In this document: positions 35,001 through 36,742 of the stretch, piece after piece
How positions within the stretch are numbered: position 1 is the stretch's first letter
Layout of the letters: every line of letters starts with the position of its first letter
Assembly (NCBI GenBank): GCA_025056865.1
Contig: JANWVO010000045.1
Coordinates: 1 to 36,742, forward strand
DNA: 36,742 nucleotides
Direction: 5' to 3'
Source of the DNA: Bryobacteraceae bacterium
GTDB taxonomy: Bacteria > Acidobacteriota > Terriglobia > Bryobacterales > Bryobacteraceae
Position numbers and translations under genes: made by a program
Notes under the pieces: model-generated
Database searches by the model: none
What the model was told of the DNA's origin: nothing
Seen by the model: only the letters and a program-made list of their open reading frames with translations

Positions 35001-36742
35001 AGGCTGAGCCGCGGTCCCCAGGAATCAGCCGGGTACACTGCCGCCGCCTCCGGCGGGCGGTTGCCCACTGGCATCCCGCTGGCCGCCTGCTCGATCCGGA
35101 ACGCAGCCAGTCCGGCGGCAATGGAGCCCTGCCGCGGATTGCCGTAGGGGTTCGGTTCCACGCGGTAGCGGACCGTTCCGGATCCCGAGCCGTTCGGGTC
35201 GCTGAGAATGTGCAACCATTGGGCGGAGCTGACGGCCGTCCACTGACAGGATGGCGGAGCCGAAATCCGGATTTCGCCCGTCTCGCTTCCGGAGCCGTGC
35301 GTGCGCCGTTCTCCCTCGAAAGTGGCGCATGCGGTGTCGCGGGAGACGGAGACGGTGAGGCGCTCGCCCGCTTCCAGCACACGGAGCTTCCAGCCGGTGT
35401 GGAGATCCACCCATTCCCTTCCCGGGGGGAAAGTCGCGTCATGGAGGTCATCCTTGCGAGACCCGGGGGTAAGGTCGAGAAGGTGCGGTGCGCCGCCGAT
35501 GGTCGAGGATTGGTCGCGGTTGTGCTCGTCGAGCACATACAGCAACGCGCCCCGGGACGCGACAGAGGGCCAGCGGGCGTAATAGAACCCGCGGGGCAGA
35601 TGGTACTCGAGCCAGAGGAAATCCTCACGCCCGCTGCTTCGCCGAATTCTGAGAGCCTTGGGCCCCCGCCCCCGCGCGCCTACCGGATCGAGCGTGAAGA
35701 CTCCCCCTGCTTCCGCGGTGAGCACCTGGCTTTCCGTGATCCATCCCGCGTGAAGGAGCTGCCGGGCCGTGAACGGGCCTCCCGCGCCACCCATGATCGT
35801 GAATGGATCGCCGTATTCGCTGGAAGTCCCTCTCTCCCCGGGTGCCCCCAAGGTGAGGTGAGGGAAGATTCGCGAGTTGGAATGAGAAAAGCCGAAATTG
35901 TGGCCCGCCTCATGAAGGACCACACCCATCACCCAGTTCCAGTCGGACTGGTTCAACCGGGCAGGCACGCGCATCCAGGACACCGAAAGCCAGTGACCCG
36001 GAAGCGGCTCGCGCGGGTGGCAGTTCATAGTGCCCAGGCCGCCCCAACTGCATGCGCCCGCCTGCATGGGCAGGAAGATCAGCAGCCGGCGGTAGCGGCG
36101 AAGATCTTCGCGGCCGGCGAGAGCCCGCAGAACGGCATCGGCCAGTGGGCCTGCCTCGTCGCAACCGTAGACACGATCCGTTTGCAATGGGACTGTCTTG
36201 CCTACGACCCAAATCTGGTTCTGCGTAAACTCCCGCAGGAATTCGTCGAGGGATGGGCCGCGAGGGGAAAACACCATGTTGTCGACTTCGGCGACGGTCA
36301 TCCCGAGCGGCATGCCCGGGAACGAAACAGCCACGGCGAGCGTCTGCTGCTCGCCCATGTTCGAGCAATCGCCGGCGCCGACAGCCCGCTCGAGCTTCGT
36401 CACGAAACCTGCGGCCACCTGGCCGAGCTCGACGCCTTCGAACACGGCGTTCCAGCCACACTCCTCCGGCAAGGGCTGGCCCGCGGCGTGCACTTCCAGC
36501 CGTAGCGCGCCGCTGTGGAGAAACCGGACGATGCGGGATTCCTTCCGCTCGAAATCGTCGTAAACGATCGCCTCGATCCCCCCTTCCCAGCGGCCATGAC
36601 GCTCCAAAAGGCTGTCGAGCGCGGCATCCTGGCTGACCAGTGCCTGACGCTCTTCCTGCGATAGCGCCAGCATGACGGCCTCCGCCGGGGCGGCGCGCAT
36701 CAGTCCGATCATCGCCCGCCGCCGTGCTTCAGCGGCCTCGCG
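32003..36742 (-). CDS. Large M11-like (gametolysin-type) zinc metalloprotease with BACON and seven Cys-pair repeats; 5' end missing
   Basis: The open frame runs to the window edge without a stop, so the start lies outside; the first in-frame ATG is at 36712 (numbering from it gives 1569 residues). The zinc site is H267-E-A-G-H271-N-F-G-F-S-H277, and EYGDPFTIMGG is the Met-turn, as in peptidase M11. A BACON-like domain (about 460-545; CQWTAVSSAQWLHI) follows. From about 550 to the end come seven degenerate repeats of about 146 residues, most starting NRPP or similar and ending near W-x-RATDAAG-x-x-T-x-W; each has two conserved Cys. Such repeats probably form disulphide-bonded beta domains used in adhesion or substrate binding (inference). 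Its signal peptide, if any, is not in view. Confidence 0.85.
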   Translation of the reverse strand, partial: REAAEARRRAMIGLMRAAPAEAVMLALSQEERQALVSQDAALDSLLERHGRWEGGIEAIVYDDFERKESRIVRFLHSGALRLEVHAAGQPLPEECGWNAVFEGVELGQVAAGFVTKLERAVGAGDCSNMGEQQTLAVAVSFPGMPLGMTVAEVDNMVFSPRGPSLDEFLREFTQNQIWVVGKTVPLQTDRVYGCDEAGPLADAVLRALAGREDLRRYRRLLIFLPMQAGACSWGGLGTMNCHPREPLPGHWLSVSWMRVPARLNQSDWNWVMGVVLHEAGHNFGFSHSNSRIFPHLTLGAPGERGTSSEYGDPFTIMGGAGGPFTARQLLHAGWITESQVLTAEAGGVFTLDPVGARGRGPKALRIRRSSGREDFLWLEYHLPRGFYYARWPSVASRGALLYVLDEHNRDQSSTIGGAPHLLDLTPGSRKDDLHDATFPPGREWVDLHTGWKLRVLEAGERLTVSVSRDTACATFEGERRTHGSGSETGEIRISAPPSCQWTAVSSAQWLHILSDPNGSGSGTVRYRVEPNPYGNPRQGSIAAGLAAFRIEQAASGMPVGNRPPEAAAVYPADSWGPRLSLHILLQDPNGPRDVQRVEIRIGDTAGSRACLIEYNAAQTQVRLAAEDGVYTPPVQGGDNVTLSNANCQVARAVFSISGDTQAWLNLAVAAFRDFAGEKTIWGRATDAAGATGEWRRLGRWRVSTAPRLRELNPFRLSGSAARFEFRFDVAAEGSDFQAARFVIGPAPGAALVCAISFETDPDRIRVRLSGDDVWSPPSTLSPEAQISGRGCRLRRPEFRASSGGEGPMLAFTLAFEQELNGDHWVWGQILDSSGRETPWEAIGRLEVRAPNRPPQVLIVSHSVQEGGWGTLELEIEDLNGPEDLERVEVILHTQRQWRDACAVDAVPSDRFTWLWLSIRQDRGEGHTGSWVAGARATFTNSQCSLDLQRSSFVTTSNSVRILLAVLLKPVMAGDQKIFVRARDMGGTWSEWREGGPWNVAANPANRAPRISAAGTLPARGHFLSLPLTIEDPDTARDVAAVELLIGNSPDDPDSCWMRFSRRAGRVELRSEDGAFWLRAGPRDTSVSHGRCSAPADAFFHYVSGAARITLGAAFQGGWQGARTVWAKATDAAGADTGWQRLGTFTVAPLSGNRPPAIVAPVPVSGEGHAILLSLDSTDPDGGTDIRHVTYLLLSASEAQRWCVLEYDRLSGVFLLGSDDAPEMLTFPNDGTRRETERCRLLRVESSTDASGVRFRAWVGFQESMAGPLSLWQRTIDMSGAESGWHQAGEWRVRLPDQPTFIRQLTPDSGQGREQVFELQLSDEDGTQDIDSVTFNISRDGTMHNSCRFFIEPGLDRLNFFSDHPYAYWVTTLSQPGVVENAQCGFSRREARILAEGNTLTIRMPLLFRAGLTGRNVISVEVRTLAGVVITRREAGVWIVPEPEPNNPPQVVSLERTAAGERERVTASFSDPDGYGHLASMAVRIVSGGNACGFLYDRVSHTFQISTDDGSGWEKPVHAQSGNLENGVCSFAPSQLRIWGSGERMNLQLDILFKRPMPGDAEVWLAAVDRAGAATGWVKK
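32006..35065 (-). repeat. Seven tandem protein repeats with paired cysteines
   Basis: Approximate boundaries on the minus strand are 35065-34637, 34636-34200, 34199-33745, 33744-33295, 33294-32865, 32864-32425 and 32424-32006. Each unit holds a DxxGxxDvxxV segment, a first Cys before a short strand (for example ACLIEY, CVLEYD, CGFLYD), a second Cys about 30-40 residues later (NANCQV, TERCRL, NGVCSF), and a final W-rich strand. DNA identity between units is low, so this is an old duplication. Confidence 0.7.

Noticed and set aside
34883-36505. Plus-strand open frame of 540 codons opposite the metalloprotease
   Set aside because: The opposite strand encodes the zinc site HEAGHNFGFSH and Met-turn in a continuous frame; this frame has no family features.

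Overview
The window is GC-rich, densely coded bacterial chromosome with no phage, IS, CRISPR or RNA gene that I could recognise. The gene content suggests an Acidobacteriota relative of the Bryobacterales/Solibacter type: a BACON-containing secreted metalloprotease, GH16 glucanase, a small DUF6982-like protein, zinc-finger anti-sigma factor with HEAT repeats, and an EF-P with an unusual loop. That assignment is inference; no marker such as 16S rRNA is present.

Layout. 1-2003 (minus): a PRC-barrel/MgtE-N/CBS protein followed with no gap by an Nramp-family transporter that leaves the window, probably a Mg2+ uptake and sensing pair. 2129-3670: radical SAM enzyme and elongation factor P, convergent with abutting stop codons. 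3745-6296: class III aminotransferase overlapping a Gfo/Idh/MocA dehydrogenase. 6330-8637: secreted propeller-like protein, a small unknown protein and a secreted GH16 glucanase. 8761-9808: 2H phosphoesterase and a DUF6982-like protein with overlapping tails. 9900-13597: xerD, a CCA/poly(A) nucleotidyltransferase, a NYN-domain protein and a PAP2 phosphatase, probably one transcript. 13673-17183: FAD monooxygenase, then a divergent HAD phosphatase plus tiny membrane protein, and an EamA exporter.

17414-21692 (minus): a membrane histidine kinase, a lone winged-helix protein, an NtrC-type sigma-54 activator, and an orphan nuclease with a Card1-like PD-(D/E)XK core. 21779-25138: a six-domain S1 protein and an ECF sigma/anti-sigma pair. 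25123-26725: a membrane protein and a secreted double-PDZ protein. 26798-29139 (minus): CopA copper ATPase with its translationally coupled HMA chaperone. 29720-31462: a NYN nuclease with two LOTUS domains and a RidA-family protein. 32003-36742 (minus, 5' end outside the window): a very large M11-like metalloprotease with BACON and seven degenerate repeats of about 146 residues, each with a conserved cysteine pair.

The most interesting signals are: (i) the PD-(D/E)XK nuclease with no CARF domain or CRISPR locus nearby; (ii) the seven-repeat Cys-pair domain of the metalloprotease; (iii) the Nramp/MgtE-N pair, whose transporter lacks the canonical metal-binding motifs; (iv) eight start codons preceded at fixed spacing by a TAnnnT-like -10 box and no Shine-Dalgarno sequence, which suggests widespread leaderless transcripts; and (v) the bacterial NYN-LOTUS protein.
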